Below the pieces are notes generated by a model. The model had not been told where the DNA came from. It saw nothing but the letters and a program-made list of their open reading frames with translations, and did not search any database. Below, piece after piece: positions 1 through 12,800 of a DNA stretch of 64,000 bases. This DNA comes from Cloeon dipterum. Taxonomy: Eukaryota; Arthropoda; Insecta; Ephemeroptera; Baetidae. Position numbers and translations under genes: made by a program. Every line of letters starts with the position of its first letter. Position 1 is the stretch's first letter. The stretch covers positions 13,826,001-13,890,000 of the forward strand of contig NC_088788.1 of NCBI RefSeq assembly GCF_949628265.1. Reading direction: 5' to 3'.

Positions 1-773
1 ACATTTGTAATATTTGTATGCGTCATGCATACCAAATGAAGTTAAATCTGAAACCACGCTTAGTGTTTTCACTATATATGTTTGAAATGACTTAGAAGCT
101 GTCTAAAACTTATGTCGCCTTTTAACTGGGGCGGGTTCATCGATATTTTATAAAAAGTGCTGATTTAGTTAATTCAGATGAAAGGAGTTTCGAGACAATT
201 TCCTAGATTTTTTATTTTGCCTGAACAAATCTTGAAGATTAATGGCTTGGAGGAAGCCCAGTCCAAAAAAAAGACCTCTTTAAAATGTTTAATAAAATCT
301 ATCAATTTAAAAAAATCTCGTTTATATCGGTACATTTTTACCATTTGTCTGTGAACCGAAATTCGCGTAAATTAAAAAAAAAAATACCATTTTTAAAGCT
401 CCGTCTTTATGTATATTATGTGTCGTTAAAATCAAGTAAATAGAATAGGAAAAATTCGACCGAGAACTTGGTTCATATATATAGGGCAAATTAGTATTTT
501 TTAACTGTTGATCCTTATCGTTCAAAAAGAAAAAAAATCCTGCACTAGTTTCGGCAGCAGTAGATTGCAGTCCTAATTCATCAATTTCCCTTCCCGTCTA
601 AGGGTCGTGGATTATAGACAAACGCTTTTTTCGCTGGGAAGAAATTCAACTGTATAAATGCAATTTGAACTTAAAATCTTATTTGTTAGCTCTTAAAGTC
701 AATCGTTAACCCTCCTTAAAAACAACAATGAAAAGACATTTTGTTTGTAACACGCTAGCAATTTATTTTCTAG
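1..773. other. AT-rich noncoding, probably upstream intron of Pax3/7
   Basis: No convincing coding exon is visible here; short open frames are AT-rich and have no recognisable composition or motif. The stretch ends in a pyrimidine-rich acceptor (AG at 772-773) feeding the homeodomain exon, so at least its right part should be an intron of the Pax3/7 gene. The paired-domain and octapeptide exons expected upstream are not in the window. Confidence 0.6.
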
Positions 774-3700
774 GTCGCGCGTTTGGCTCCGATTCAGACA
801 CTGAGAGCGAGCCGGGCATCCAGCTGAAGAGGAAAACCCGCCGAAGTCGGACGACCTTCTCGTCAGAGCAACTCGAGGCCCTGGAAAGGGCGTTCGAGCG
901 CACCCAGTACCCTGACGTCTACACCAGGGAGGAGTTGGCACAGCGCACGCGGCTGACCGAGGCGCGCGTCCAAGTGTGGTTCTCCAACCGCAGAGCCAGA
1001 TGGCGCAAACAGGCCGGACCTTCACACCAGGGTCCTGCACCCTTCAGCCCCCTGCCCCTGGGACCCTACGCTTCGCACCAGTACGCCACCGCGGACAACA
1101 CGCCCCTGGCTCACGGTAAATTTAAAAAAATTTATTACAAAATTAAACTTTTTATACAGACTATGCTTAATATAGTTCTAGCCATGACATTATTTAAAAT
1201 CATTTTCAAAAAATCTGAGAAGAGATCAGAGAATATAATTTCACTTGAGAATAGTTAAATTACAAAAGAAAATTCAGAGATTTTTATGTTAAATTGTTCT
1301 AGAGAATGAAGTCCAATATATTTATTCAAATTATTTTCAATTGGAATTTTTGTGTCCAAGTAGGTTCATCAGCTGCGTGGTTGTTGCCTCATCAGACGTC
1401 CGCAGGCGGCTTCGGGGGTGGCTACCCCTCGGAGAGTTCAAAGGCGTCGTGTCTCGTGGCGGCGGCAGCGTCCTCGGGCGGCGCCGGCGCCGACTACCTG
1501 CCGCCGGCGCCGCCAGATGCGGCAGCGGCCGGTTGGCCAAGTTCCACGCCCGAGCAACAGTGGCCTGCCTATGACAACTATTCTACACCGACGGGGTGAG
1601 TTTGCACCAGAGCTATTCAATTTGCCTGCGGTGTTTTTCTCTGCCAAGAGATAGCAAAGTCTGGCGAGAATTTCGAGGGTCGTTTTATGCGCTGCGGAGA
1701 AGGGCGTCCTCCTCGAAATGAGAATATATCTGAGAAAATTGAAGCGAAATAAACCATTTTTACGAGCAGATTAAAAGTTGTGATGCGTCAGCTTGTTTCC
1801 TTATTTTAATGATTAAAAAATATTTGTCATTCAGAACAATCTACACAGTCTCAAGAGTTTTCTTGCAGACTTTCATAAAAAATTTATTTGGGCATTTTTT
1901 CAATTTTTGCATTTTCTTGTCAATGTCACTCGTTTTTTAATTGAAACAACGGTTTTTTCCAAGTTAATTCTTCTGAGTTCTTAAATTGGCATGTATCTAA
2001 ATTAAAAGTTTGCTCATTGTCTGATTTTAATATCAAAAACCTAATGACCTTTTGTTGCAAAGTAGAGACCCTAATTCACGCCTATTCAATTCCCTGCCAT
2101 CTCGTGAAGTGTCGATCGTTTCAAGTTCCTTGCGGCGATATACGTACATAGCAGAGTAGGGGTTGTGGGTGGGTCGTGATCAATTTGGCGGGCACACATG
2201 CAAACGACGGCGGCTGCGGTTGCTGGTGAGCTGCGGCAATCGAGAGGGCCACTTGTGAGGGACGAGCCTCTCGGGTCTCGTCCTCAATTAACGCTGGATC
2301 ACCTCGGTCGCCGCGCAAAATGTCGTCACTTGGTTTAGCACAAATTCTCAAGTAAGGAGACACACACTGCGGCTGACATTTTGCTCACAGGAGCCGAGTT
2401 TAATTTAAGTCCCGTGTCGTCTTCTCGCTCAGCTCACAGCCGCAAAGTGTGTCTTTCTGCGGTTGATTGCGAATTACGCCTCTCAAATAGAGGAGACCCT
2501 CGTGCATTTATCTTCAAAGGAATTTGTAATTAGACGAGATCTAATTAAATTTTTGCTGTCCTTTTTTTCAATCTTAGACATTCATTTTGAGTGGAATTAT
2601 AGCAGCGAAAGTCAAACTCGTTCCAAGCACTTTGTCAAACTTTGCTGAATGGCTTTTGTGTTCCATTAAAGTATTAGCTGCAAGGCCAATGTTCTTGTCA
2701 AAAGTTCTGTGAGAAACTTGGAAGAGCATCTATAGATCTCCAATCTCCAATGTTTTAGAAGAGTATATTATATAGGGCATTTAAGTTAGCAGGAATATAT
2801 AATCCAGAATGCGTGACTGCGTATCAAGTCCTCCGCACTGAACCTAAATTATGTTTCAAGGAAAATTGTTTAAAATCAGTAAATGCCACAGATATAACGT
2901 TTAAAATATCTCGCACTTTAAAAATTTTGTCAAAAAGAAACTATTTCCAAAAGTAGAACGACCAAAATAACGTTTTCCATAATAAGCCGCTCTATTTCCT
3001 ATTCAACCCTCGCCCGCTGGCGTCGTTTATTTTATTTCCGCCTTCCTGCTCTTCTCACTCGCGCAGCTTCCAGTATCCATTTGCCCCCGAGCAATTCACT
3101 CAGCTCCTCTCGCTTTTCGCGAAACTGAACGTCAAGTTCCACAAGTGAAAAGTGCTTTTGCAATGCACGCAGCACGTAGAAACGTGCCACGAATGCAGAA
3201 CTTTAACCCTTTAAAACACATTCAAACTCGCCCGACCAAGATGGAAGCCGCGGACGAAACCACACGTTCGCTCTCAAAAAAGAGGAGTTTTAGATCGTGG
3301 ACATTGTATTTGCGATGTATACAGGTTAACTCTGATTTATAGTGGAGAATTAAAATAAAAACATCTTACTTTTTTCTTTAAAATTTTTGAACCAAAATAT
3401 TAGAGTTCTTTCCCGGAAAATCGAAATATCAATTGAACGCGAGATCTCGGCTTGTGCTGGTCAAAAATGCAAAAACTGAATATTTTTTAAACTCATCTTG
3501 ATACCCCTGATGAGCCATAATGGTTTCAGGGCGGTAACCACTACCCCTTTTCATCCCACATCCATTCCTCGCCTCGAAAGAATTAATTCAATTTTCCAGC
3601 ACTAATTACACAGTAGTTGACCCTGAACGTTTGAAAAAAAAATACCGTACAAATTGTGTGAAATTATAAAAAAGCTTTAATTTTTTTGTGGCGGTGTTTC

Positions 3701-3843
3701 AATCGTGTTCCAGAAGTGGGTCTTCCGACTCGACATTCCTGTCATCTGCGTCGACCTACGCGGCAGGCGGTGGACACGGCGGACATGGCGGCCACGGCGG
3801 CTTCGGCGGAGGCCAGTACGCGCGACCCTTCAAGCCATTCTAG
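774..3843 (+). CDS. gsb: Pax3/7 (gooseberry/paired-type) homeobox transcription factor, 3' part
   Basis: Coding exons 774-1115, 1364-1595 and 3714-3843 join in frame; the 5' end is outside the window. The first exon encodes a whole paired-type homeodomain, from [12 protein letters not shown] to [14 protein letters not shown]. It carries serine at homeodomain position 50, the signature of Pax proteins that also have a paired domain. The preceding acidic linker ([10 protein letters not shown]) resembles the one before the homeodomain of Pax3/7 proteins. The tail is Ala/Pro/Gly-rich, then a Gly-His run ([16 protein letters not shown]), ending QYARPFKPF and a TAG stop. In insects this family comprises paired, gooseberry and gooseberry-neuro, nuclear regulators of segmentation and neural patterning. 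Family assignment is firm; which paralogue it is remains open because the paired domain is missing. Introns are 248 bp and 2.1 kb. Confidence 0.88.
1596..3713 (+). other. 2.1 kb intron of Pax3/7
   Basis: The donor is GTGAGT at 1596 and the acceptor is TTCCAG just before 3714; phase is preserved across it. GC-richer islands near 2140-2350 and 3000-3260 stand out from the AT-rich background. They show no splice-bounded coding potential, so they may be regulatory. No repeat or RNA gene was recognised. Confidence 0.6.
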
Positions 3844-6800
3844 CAGGAGACGGGCCACTGGGGTGCCAACCGCTAATTGGATGACGCACACCGGGGCCAC
3901 GGGGCCGACACACGAGTCGCCCCTAGGGTTGGATCACGTTCGGCAGTCCATCAACCTGCCGGACACGTGAGTCACACCGGCTGCATAACTCCCACTGCGA
4001 CAGGCGCTCTCTTTTAGCAGACTGTTTTTGCTGTATATTATTGTATTTTTGTACATAAAAAAGATTCCACGGCTGAAAGCAGTGTTTCTCTCTTTCATAA
4101 ACCTAAATGCCAGTTGGAGGATAAAACTTTATTTTATGGATTTTACGCGTTTTGTGAAGTGTTGGTAAAGCCATTGAGGCGGATGAGAGAGGCACCTGCT
4201 GCTGACGACGCTGCAACGCCGACCATGCATATTCACGGCCCGATGAGTAGCGAGCAACAGCTGCATTGCGGGAATCGTCGCTTCTGCCCGCGTTTTGGAA
4301 TTGCGAACTGCGTGGAACATTTAATTAAATGAAAATGGATGATAGGTCTGACTGTTAATTGAAATATGGTTACATGAAAACGCAAAAATAATATTCTAGC
4401 ACTTATAATTATACAAAATGCCCTCTATTTTGAACGGGGCTGCAAATTAATTGCCATATTTCCATATTTATTCTTGAGAACAAATATATATTTGCCCTAG
4501 ATTTTTACCTAAACTTAAGGGAGACAGTAGTACAGAAATTGAGTACAAGATTACTGATTGAGAAAATACAATCAATGAAAATATCAGCAGCTCTGTGAAA
4601 TTTATACAATTGACTAATTTTTCTGAGCTTCCAATCATTGTTGTACCGTCAAATGAGCTTGAGTAGTATTTAAAAAAATAATACAATTTTAGAAATCAAA
4701 TTATTCTTAAAAGTACGATTAAAAATAGCGTACATTGTTTCAATTAAAATGAGAAGAAAATTACACAGAAATGTCTTACAATTTTGCAGATCAGTAGAAA
4801 AAATCTGGATTTCTTGTTGGCAACATTTTTAGTGCGTGCTTTTGGTGCAATGTATTCCCAAAAAATTATATATTTGATGAAATTTTGACTAAAATGCTAA
4901 ATTATTCGGAATATTTTATCTTAATCAGTGTTCTTGGTGGACTAAAATATTTCTCATTTTTTGTAAACACGGTCTTTCAAATCAGTGGTTTAAGTTAAAT
5001 AAATTATTAAAAACTTGCAGTGAAGAAATGATGGGTGAAAATGATCAGAATCTCTGCTATCCACTTCGCAGGGATTGTTTCACAGAAGATAATCGGCTGG
5101 TTGTCGAAAATTCCTCATCAAAAACTCAAATCAATAATCCAACAGGGAATTTTTAAGCTACGCCCTAGAACTAGAGTAGAAACTTTTGAATTCTGATCTA
5201 GAGAGTAATTATAAAGCTATATGATGGATTTCGCTTCTTTGTCTCTTCGCGTGTTGCGTCACGCTTTTTTGAACGATGTTTTTTAGCAGTCTAAAAGAAT
5301 TGGCAGCCTCCGCCAGAGCAATCAATCATCGTCATGCGTTGGCTACGTTAAAGATCATCACGTCAGTTAAAAATTAAAACGAGGAAGCATTCAAACCCGT
5401 CGTTGATGATGATGTGAATAGGGCGAAAAGGAGCTCAACTGGAAAAAGTAATCAAAAAGCTTTTTTGAGTGGAAAAAAAGTTGTAACTGATTGCATAGCT
5501 CTTACGATAAATTTTCTGAATTTCATGAGGAAAATAACAGAGATTACATCACTTCTCCTCCAGCCCATTAAGAAGAATTGATAATTCAAGGTTCATATTG
5601 TCCGATCAATGAATTTCATTTCGAGATATTTCTTTAAAAAAAAAGTTTTTTTTCGAGGGCATAAAATATAATATATGGAAGAAAATTAAGTCAACATGGG
5701 AGGCACTATTAATGGATTTAATAATTGGTTTTAATTAACTATTAGCAAATGCATGAAGTGTCACGTGCGCGAACTTTCACGCTTTGTGTCAGGAATATAC
5801 ATAGAGTCTATTGGCTCAATAAATTGGCTGTTCGCATTCACATTCTTGCTTTGATTTGTGTCCTAGTGCGTGAATAATGCCTTCTCTATGCTTTTGACAA
5901 CAAATGAGAGGCTTTCAGGAAATGAAAACTCAGGTCTGTATTCTCGGAACTAGCATTCAATGCTATATGTTAATGTGTAGGCAGGGTGAGAAATAAATCA
6001 AACGCATGCCTAGCTGCTGCCATTTGCAAAGCGAACACACTATGTTCGGATCGCTGTTGCAACTCGATCGATACGCAAATAAGGCTATTCATGCACGCGC
6101 TGACAAGTGGTTTGAATTAAATGCCAAAGGTATTCGCTCGCTGTTGAAGACTTCTGCCAATTAATTAATATTCAAATTAGCAATTAGAACCAATCGCTAC
6201 CACGATTTAGAGCACGTTACATGATATATTTTATTAAAAATTAAAATTACCTGTTTTTATCAACTCAATATTTTGAGAAATCCTGTTGCAGTAAAAAATG
6301 TGTTTAATTTTATGCTCTGTTAATCTCTATATTTTTCTGGAGCGCAGCTAGAGTCCAATAAACTCCAATCACTCGAAAATCAATTCAACACATACATTTT
6401 TTTCTCCGATAGTGCAGTGTTTTATTGTTATGAGCACAGCGCATTGCAAAACATCATCGATATTTGTTTCCATGGAAAAGAAAGGAGAAAATTTTACGAA
6501 TTTTACTGTCAATACTATAGCGGGTGTGAGAGTTTTATCGACACGGTAGGTATTTCAATCATCTTATGATGTTAAATAGAAACATGAATTTGCATTGATA
6601 ATAAATTTATTCCAGCGATCAGAGGAATTCAGTAAAGGAATGACAATTAGAGAATTCCATGGAATCCCCTTTTCAAAATTGCGCATCGCCGTCCGTTCAG
6701 TCGATAATCATAAGTGGCCCCTTAGGGACTACAAATCTCGAAACCGGAGACTCGGAGGTCTGACCTGTTGTGGGGCGGGCAGCGGGTGGAGGCGAGCGGG

Positions 6801-6883
6801 GGTGGTGGAGTGCGCACGAGCGGCGTCCGATTAAAAAGGGACGTCGCCGAGGCTTAGGCCCATTCGACACACAGCAGCCCCTG
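3844..6883. other. Intergenic: Pax3/7 3' UTR and NPLP1 upstream region
   Basis: This is a 3 kb gene-free stretch. The first few hundred bases should include the Pax3/7 3' UTR; I see no strong AATAAA close to the stop. A GC-richer patch at 4170-4320 is open in one frame for 72 codons but has no family resemblance. The rest is AT-rich with scattered E-box-like sites such as CACGTG near 5762. The last 100 bases are GC-rich and form the NPLP1 promoter region. Confidence 0.5.
6829..6883 (+). promoter_or_regulatory. Putative NPLP1 core promoter and short 5' UTR
   Basis: A TATA-like GATTAAAAAG lies about 50 bases upstream of the initiator ATG at 6884, within a GC-rich context. If it is functional, transcription would start only some 20-25 bases before the start codon. 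This rests on motif and position only; a further upstream 5' UTR exon is also possible. Confidence 0.3.
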
Positions 6884-9800
6884 ATGGCGGACGCATCCGC
6901 AACATTTGCCCTGCTCGCCCTCGCTCTCCTGGTCGCCGTCAACTCGGCACAGGTAAGCAGTCGTCTCGCTCGAGCCGCAACTTGTTGATTTGCGATCACC
7001 CCGGGCGGTCCTTTCTCTCAAATGCGTCTCTGATTGCGAGAATCGATCTATCCGTGTCTTTTTTGCCCCTAGTTCACCGGCCAAATGGAGTTTTTTTTAC
7101 TCCGCACTTCTTGCTTGAAATAAGCTACACAGTCAGACAGAAACTCAAAGGACAGAAAGTATAGCAAAGTATTAGTTACAAAAACTACTAACTGCAAAAG
7201 TTAATTCACGGCGCACTTTTTTTTAATTTTCCTTTCTTAAGAACGCGTCTTTGAGGTTGTTTTATGTTAAAGATTATATATCACTCTATTCTGGAAAAAA
7301 TATTTTAAGAATGGGTGGCTAAGAGTGCAATATGAATTGCACTCTTTTCTGAACACAAACGAAGAGAGGAACGAAAAACGAAATCTTGTTAACCTCGCGC
7401 TGATCGTCTTTCCTGCAAAAAACTACCCTTAACAAAAATCAGATGCTTTAAATTCCATATTCCTTTGATAATTTGAAGCTATTTCAAATCTCTTCTTATG
7501 CCACGAAAAATCTGTGTGCTCCTCAGAATGTTACTATTACTTCCCAATTCAGTAGATTGTATAGCAAAGCAATTTAATTTTTCCTATTCGCGAATCAGTA
7601 CAAATAAAATATGTGTGGCTACAAAGAAGGCATTTTTAGAATTATTCACTACTTTTCCAGCTTTCAATTTTAAATTGACTCTGCTTTTGCCTCTCCCATT
7701 TTTGAATACTCTGTTGGATAGTGCTTAGCGAAAACAATTTCGACAAAATTACTTAGGACATTTTTTATGTTAGTGTTCGGGGAGTGCAAAGGAGAAAATT
7801 AACTAGAACCCAATCCTAATTTAAGTGCTTATTTATTTCTATCCAATTTTTAAATTTAGAGGTAAATCAAAAGCCATTTGTGAAAATCTTATACAGTAAT
7901 TTTGATAACATTTTAAAGTTGAATTGAGCTGGAAGTCAGCAAGGAACAACTCTAACGCCATGAAACGTAACTCAAATATAGGCTGCATCGAGCGAACGAA
8001 AAATCACTTTAAATCAGAGTCCCGTGTTGGTATCTGAAAGGAGCCATATATAATCCAAATTGCCAATTACACAGGCTGTTGCTGATGGCGTATTTCAATT
8101 TGACGCGTCGTCATATAATTAAACTCGGTGGCGTAGTGAGAGAGACGGTTGGCCGTTGGGCTGTCAGCGACAAGCTATAGATTTATTAAAATGATACGCT
8201 TTGTACGGCTCACGGAATGACGTCATGACCGGAATCAATTATCTGATCTGCTCGTTAAATGCATTATTTTGCAGTCGCGAGATGGAATAAGAGGAGATGT
8301 TTGGGATAACGGGTGCGGCTCGGTTGACATTGTGCTTCCGATCGTCGGGGCGCAAGGGCCTTTGTCGCAGAGGAATAGGGCCTCAGGCGGCGAAACCACT
8401 GCAATGAACCACCCGGGCCTCATTTGAGCGCGCAAAACAGTGCCAAAACAAACAACGACCAGTCGCAATTTAATTTTTGCAGCTGCGGCTTCTCGTTTAA
8501 GTTTAATGTTCATCCTGGGTAATTAAGAATTCCCACGTACGTTCAAGGAAATGTTAATTTATAGCCACCTCTCTTCCACGAAGAGCGTATGTAAATTAAA
8601 TTAAACCCTTAGAAGAGATATAATTTATACTTTACAAGACGAAGAGTTGAAACCAAACTCGTTCATGCTGGTGAAGCAAAAGCATGAGCTATCAAATTTC
8701 ATTCGTTTTATTTTATATGTATTAGAAGTCTAAAATCACGCTCAAAGATGACATTATATATTTGGAAAACGCGGAGTTAATTTATATCCACTTAGTTTCA
8801 GCTAAAGCCCTACATAATAAAATTATTTTTAGTCAATACATTCATAAATGACTTTTTCCTTCATGATTGGGCCTGCAAGAGTGATCGATTCCAGGTCGTT
8901 ATGCATTAACTCGACATTTATTAACGAGGAAAATTTTAATATATCTCCCTCATTTTATTATTTTTCCCAGAAAACATCTCACTGTGCAAAAGGGATCGGA
9001 AAAGGAATTTAGAAGTACGAGGGCACATATAATGCTTATATATTACGCTGTACATCGATTTGTATTTATCTAGCTTGCCGCAGTAGCTAATTCAATTTAT
9101 TTCTGGCAATCGAATCGAGAGGCAGTTGCAATGAATTGCGGAGAGAATAAACTGCATTAAATTCGAGATTGAATCCGGCGTCAGAGCGAAGGAAAGGAGA
9201 TTAGGGCAAAAAGAGCGCGGCAGCTGCGCAAAATTGGCCAATCTTCTCCTGTGACTGCTCGGAATTTCTTTCCCTTGCCGACACTCTCTCCCAATGCCAA
9301 AAGAGTGCCTTCAAACAAGATCGACGTTATTGCGAAAACGGGGGGCCTGCTTTTAATTAAATTTGACGAGACTTTAATGGAAGCGAGCAAGGAGACAATT
9401 GAGCAGCCTCTCAATGCAGCATCCGCTTTCATTTGCAGCCGGTGAAAACACACGATGCTGAGCTTGTTTTTCTCCTGTGATAAATTAATTCTCTGCTCCG
9501 GCACAAAGCAAGTGCGGGGAGGTACCGCGTATTCAGAAGCTTCTGCTGCTACAGCGAGGTTTCAGAGGAATGTTGCTGTTTTCATGCGAGCTGTGTGGCG
9601 GAATTCGATTACAATGCACGGGCAAGTTTGCATTTTACAGTTGGGCGGCGCAAATGAGTTGGAGAGCTGCGCAATTAAAGCACAGACTGTCCTGCTCGCA
9701 AGCCCAACAGCTCAACGGCTTAACAGACTGCTGCTGCTTAACTTGATTACTGCAAAAGTAACACAGCAACAGCTCTGACGAGCGGCGGATTGAGTAGAGG

Positions 9801-12800
9801 CTAAATTATTGTGATCCATTTTTCTAGCATTCATGGGAAAATACTCTGTTTTCTTTCTTCGGATTAAAATCACAAATGGAGTTTTCTCGGCTCTTTCAAG
9901 CCAGATAAGGATGATTTTAATCTAAATCAATCACCCGACGATCCAATGTCCATTCAACGCCAACTTTAACTTCCGCGTTTTTCCTAATTTCATCCCGAAA
10001 TAGTCATATTGTGAGCAAAATAAGACAAATAGTATTATACATTCTATATTTAACGTTCAAAATCCGTTTTGGTCAACAATAAAAATGCATATATTCTGGA
10101 AAAGTATGGAAACTCCCTCAAAAATCCATTTTCTTGCGAATTTTCGGGGGGTTTCCCGCAAAAATGCAGGTATTTGAGAACCCTGCTTTTACCTGATACA
10201 GCAAGTTGTTCAAATTGAAGGCATCCCACAGAAAGAACTGAGTCTCATAATTATTTCTCTGATTCCCGTATATTTGCAATACAAAAAACAAAAGTCAATA
10301 TCGATTCACTGCAATAAAGAGCGAGATACACTGGCTATCTGCTGCTAACTTGCCTTTTTCCGGCGGCAGTAGCACGTTCTTTTTATAGCAGTCTAGAAAT
10401 TTCAATAAATAGCAGATCTGAAGAAAAGCTGCTGACGCTGGCGAGCAATATCGGCCGGCTGAGCCTTGGGAAAAGAAAACGTTCACGCAGCAGAGAGCAA
10501 TTAAGGGCGCACGTTTCCCCAAGCAGAGGAGGCAGAAAAGTCAGCAATCAAAAGGCAACCCTCGTTCGTCCCTAAACTTTTGTTGTACACACTTGTAAAA
10601 TAAATTACAAGATTTCATCCTTTGAAAAAAATGTATTATGCAATGTGCTGCACACGCGTACCACGCCGGTTGCCTATATTCGATTTTGCTTTCTCCTTCC
10701 TCTTTTTAGGAGCACGATGTTAGATTTCCATCAAACGCACTCGGTGCTTTGACGAAATTATGAAAAAAATGTACGTCCTTTTTAGGAGAGTGGAGGGTGT
10801 TCCGACAGAGGAGCCTTTTGAGCGTCATCATGTGCGACTTTGTTCGCTTGTTCGACTTTGCTGTTCACACACTCTCAGCCGATCGAGCGAGAGAGCCGTT
10901 ATCGCGCAACGCGGGAGTGTGATTTAGCGCTGAAAATATCACACAAAGGCGGTGGAAATTGCGCTGGAAAAATCGAGAATAACGTAAAGTTTACTAGCCC
11001 GTAAAATGCCGCTAACCGTCTTCTATATAAAATGCCGCTTTTCCAAACGAGAGCGCAAGGCACAATATCTGCCGACATTTTTTTATAAATTGAAAAAAGA
11101 AATAAATGTCTTATAGATATCGCCGATCGAACTGGCGAGGAATCATTAAAAGATTGATGTTCTTTCATTACGGAAAAATATAAAATATATCTTATCCACT
11201 CCATTTCTTTCCTCCCGTTGCAGGGCCAGTATGACGACGAATTCCCCGAGGAGAAGCGCAGAATCGCATCTTTGGCACGTAATGGTGACCTTCCCAGCTT
11301 CGGTGATGTGGACATGAAGCGTTTCGCGCACCCCTTGTCGTGGCGTCGGCAGGAGGAGGAAAAACGGGTTGTCCATCCCATGTCGCACCAACGCATAAGG
11401 GAAAGGCTGCTGGAGGAGGAGAAGAGGTTTTCGCATCCGGTGACCAGCTCGTGGAACGACGCACGCGACGCCGAGGAAGACGCAGAACGCAAACTCATCG
11501 CTGAACTTCTGGACGAAGAGATTGAAAAACGAATGGGAGTGGCAACGCTCGCACGCTCAGGAAGTTTGCCAGGTACGCATTCCTTGAACTAAAAGAAATG
11601 CTTTAGAATGGAAAGAAAAAAAACTATATTAGGGGATTTAATATTTATAAAAATAATTTTACAATGACTCCCATAGACGGTCAAGAAATTGGTGTATCAG
11701 AAATGGAAAAATATCATATAACACGCTTTCGTACTGTGCAGCGGCTGTTTAAGCCCGCAAGCCTCATCAGCAGTGCCTTACCAAAAAAAATCAATTTTTA
11801 AAAATTTTATCATTTACAAAAATATGTATGGTAAAACACTTTTTTGTCAAGTTTCAACCACTTAACAAATTAAATCTCCTCTGGGAAAAACGTAAAATCC
11901 AAAAGTTTCATCGTCAAAAGAAAAGAAAAATCATGGGACAGTTTCCTCAGTTCACGGCTCATGGTTATGTTGGCTGGCAGGAAAACGCAACATTGCCGCG
12001 ATGGCCCGAGATGGCTACCTGACGCAGCACACACGCAACTCACAGGACGGATCGGACGACGCCGACGTTGAGGACGAACCTGTGGAAATTGATGAGATCG
12101 CGAAACGCAACGTGGCCGCCCTGGCGCGCAACTTCCAAATGCCATTCGGCGGCAAGCGCAACGTGGCAGCGCGGGCGCGTCAGATGTCACGCTACGCAGC
12201 CGTCAAGCGCAACATCGCCACCCTGCTGCGCAGCCGAGTCGGCGGCAAGCGCCAGCCGTACGCCTTCGCCCGTCTCTCCGGCATCAGGGACGACGTTGAG
12301 GAAGAGCAGACCGAGCAGGAGAAGCGCAACATCCAGGCCATTCTGCGCACCATGCGTCCGCCGGGTAACACCCTGAGAAACCGCTTCGCACGCAGCTTCC
12401 CCCCGATGCTGGCGGCACTCATGGCCAGGGGTGGGCAATCCGTGTTGTCCCACATGCTTCCCTCTATATTTTACTCTACATAAAGTCATAAAAATAATCA
12501 AATTCGTCTCTTTATCCATTCAGTAGTAATAATCTAGACTCATTTAATACTGCAGAACGTTTCAATATAAAAATTAAACCCTTTTAGAATTTTTGTAAAT
12601 GTGTTTGCAAATAAGCGCCGTTCCATTTTGAAATTGAAAAATGTTGTCCAAAAAAATTGACTTTCTAAAAAAATATAATTGAAAGGAAAATTAGAGGGGA
12701 AAGAAAAATTGACGCCAGATGGAATGGAAATGACTAAAATAATTAGACAAATTCATCTTGGATCTTAAGATTTTTCTTTTAAAACACACGTTATTATTTT

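Noticed and set aside
4114-4332. A 72-codon frame downstream of Pax3/7.
   Set aside because: No splice signals, motif or family resemblance. It may be 3' UTR or a regulatory patch.
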